Source: Gudongella sp964607545 (GTDB lineage Bacteria; Bacillota; Clostridia; Tissierellales; Tissierellaceae). From it: a stretch of DNA of 7,974 bases. Where the stretch lies: assembly GCA_964607545.1 (NCBI GenBank), contig CAZSLV010000088.1, positions 1-7,974 on the forward strand, in the 5' to 3' direction. Below the pieces are notes generated by a model. The model was given only the letters and a program-made list of their open reading frames with translations, did no database searches and was not told where the DNA came from. A program made the translations under genes and the position numbers. Of this stretch, positions 6,651 through 7,974 are shown piece by piece (position 1 is the stretch's first letter; every line of letters starts with the position of its first letter).

Positions 6651-6692
6651 TCTACCTCTCTTAACTTGTTAATCTTATAATTGTGAATTGAA

Positions 6693-7946
6693 CTACATTC
6701 CCTTCCCAATACCAGTACTATACCTATAATCCAACAAGGCCATATTAAAGGCATGAATTTGTTGTGCCAAATTCTTTTTTGCATTCATTAAGTTAATATT
6801 TGCTTCTAATACATCAGCTGGAGTATTTTGTCCTAATTCAAAGCTTAATTCTGCTATCTTAACAGTTTCCTCTGCCATGGTTACAGCTTTTTGCAAGGTT
6901 ATAATTTGTTCTTCAGCTGTTTTAAGATTTAAAACGGAAGTTCTAACCTGCATTTCTATTCCAACTTTAGCTTGTAGCAGGTTTTCTTCTGCTTTTAACA
7001 CTTCCGCTTCTTGCTTTCTATACCTAAATGTGATAGGTGGAAACCTTCCTGAAGTAGCTTCCAATATAAGTGGTTGTATCTTAGCATTTTCTTTAGCTAT
7101 AATTACACTTGAATTTTCTTCTAGTGCTGCTTTTATTGATTCTTCTAAGTCTATTGGATCATATTCTTTAACTTGTATTTCACCTGTTAATTCGATTTCT
7201 TTTGCCAATGGAAGGCCTAAGACGGTTTTGAAACTAAGTAGCTGAATATCATATATCATCTGGGCTGCATCATAAGCACTTTGAGCTTGAGAAACTCCAA
7301 GTTCTAACCCTAGAAGTTGTTGCCTTGAAATCATACCTAAATCATATCTTAGTTTTGCATTATTATACTGTTTTTGTGATAAAGCTAGATTTTCTCCAGA
7401 TATTTTTAACTCTCTTTCTTTTAAAAGAAGGTCGAAATATGATTTTTCTACATTATATTTGATTTGGTTTTCTTTTGTTTCAACATTCATTTTAGCTGAA
7501 AGAAGGGCAAGTTCATTTTGCATTTCAGAAACACCTTTGTCAACTAATGCTGCGTTTACAATTTGATCTGGAGTTACTTCATAAGTCCTTGGTATACCAA
7601 GAGAATCTAGTCTTTCAGCTCCTTTTTCAGCACTTCTTATTGATCTTCTATTCTCAGTGTAAGAAATTTCAGCCTTTGCCAACTCTATTTTTTTAATTTC
7701 TATCTCTTTATTATTTAAAAGAGCATAATCAATAGCCTCTTGTAAGGTAAGAGATAGTGGTTCTCCTTCAACTGGGTCCTTTACGTTTTCTTTAGTTTCA
7801 GGCGAGTCTACACTTATTGTCTCTTTAGCTTCTGGTTTTTCTGTTGCATCTAGAATTAAGGTACCTACATCTGCATGCGCAACTATATCAGTCAGTGGTG
7901 CAAAAATTAATGAAGCTGTTATTAATAACATTATTATTTTTTTCAT
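6693..7946 (-). CDS. TolC-family (outer membrane efflux protein-like) secreted protein
   Basis: A 417-residue exported helical protein, probably the exit-duct partner of the RND pump. Residues 1-25 are a signal peptide with an A-H-A cleavage site; 26-62 are an acidic linker. Two OEP-type repeats follow: about 64-256, opening LSLTLQEAIDYALLNN, and about 264-415. Each has the family hairpin-turn motif: YDLGMISRQQLLGLELGVSQ in repeat 1 (201-220) and FELGQNTPADVLEANINLMN in repeat 2 (369-388). Where TolC has membrane beta-strands, this protein has a hydrophilic segment (about 97-145) and a very short one (about 299-315), so an outer-membrane barrel looks absent. It is shorter than usual TolC proteins (about 450-490). 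The ATG has GGGAGG five bases upstream. The promoter is outside the window. It precedes the coiled-coil gene by 42 bp and is separate from the adaptor operon. Confidence 0.87.
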   Translation of the reverse strand: MKKIIMLLITASLIFAPLTDIVAHADVGTLILDATEKPEAKETISVDSPETKENVKDPVEGEPLSLTLQEAIDYALLNNKEIEIKKIELAKAEISYTENRRSIRSAEKGAERLDSLGIPRTYEVTPDQIVNAALVDKGVSEMQNELALLSAKMNVETKENQIKYNVEKSYFDLLLKERELKISGENLALSQKQYNNAKLRYDLGMISRQQLLGLELGVSQAQSAYDAAQMIYDIQLLSFKTVLGLPLAKEIELTGEIQVKEYDPIDLEESIKAALEENSSVIIAKENAKIQPLILEATSGRFPPITFRYRKQEAEVLKAEENLLQAKVGIEMQVRTSVLNLKTAEEQIITLQKAVTMAEETVKIAELSFELGQNTPADVLEANINLMNAKKNLAQQIHAFNMALLDYRYSTGIGKGM

Positions 7947-7974
7947 ATTTGCCTCCCAATTTCTATAAGCTATT

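Noticed and set aside
6661..6672. Perfect palindrome TTAAC-TT-GTTAA between the tolC-like and coiled-coil genes
   Set aside because: It is short, AT-rich and has a two-base loop with no T-run, and TATAAG nearby lacks a -35 partner, so neither a terminator nor a promoter is supported.

Overview
This window looks like the chromosome of a low-GC Firmicute, probably a member of the Clostridia (Tissierellales-like). That placement is inference from AT-rich, AGA/ATA-rich coding, strong GGGAGG-type ribosome binding sites, a copper-amine-oxidase-N-type 'stalk' protein and the style of the intergenic repeats. Every gene I accept lies on the minus strand, so transcription runs from high to low coordinates.

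The main content is a complete set of parts for a tripartite RND-type efflux pump plus its regulator. In transcription order: a secreted TolC-family protein (7946-6693), a small coiled-coil protein with a perfect seven-residue repeat (6650-6219), a 230-bp block of short intergenic repeats (5977-6204), then an operon with its own promoter and operator: lipoprotein HlyD/AcrA-type adaptor (5863-4655), AcrB-type HAE1-like RND permease (4652-1536) and TetR/AcrR repressor (1535-945). The three operon genes are separated by 2 and 0 bases, so translation is probably coupled. A palindrome at 5893-5908 sits just downstream of the predicted transcription start and is the best candidate operator for the TetR protein, giving an autoregulated, substrate-inducible pump.

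After a 178-bp gap comes a separately promoted secreted stalk-domain protein (766-59), closed by a perfect hairpin terminator (26-55).

The most interesting biology is that the adaptor keeps the R-x3-L-x6-S motif by which Gram-negative adaptors dock on TolC, and the neighbouring TolC homologue keeps both hairpin-tip motifs but appears to lack the beta-barrel strands that make TolC an outer-membrane pore. This suggests a TolC-like helical conduit adapted to an envelope that may lack an outer membrane. Other items are an exact 21-bp coding repeat between tolC-like and adaptor genes, and an array of two repeat types whose terminal stems covary.
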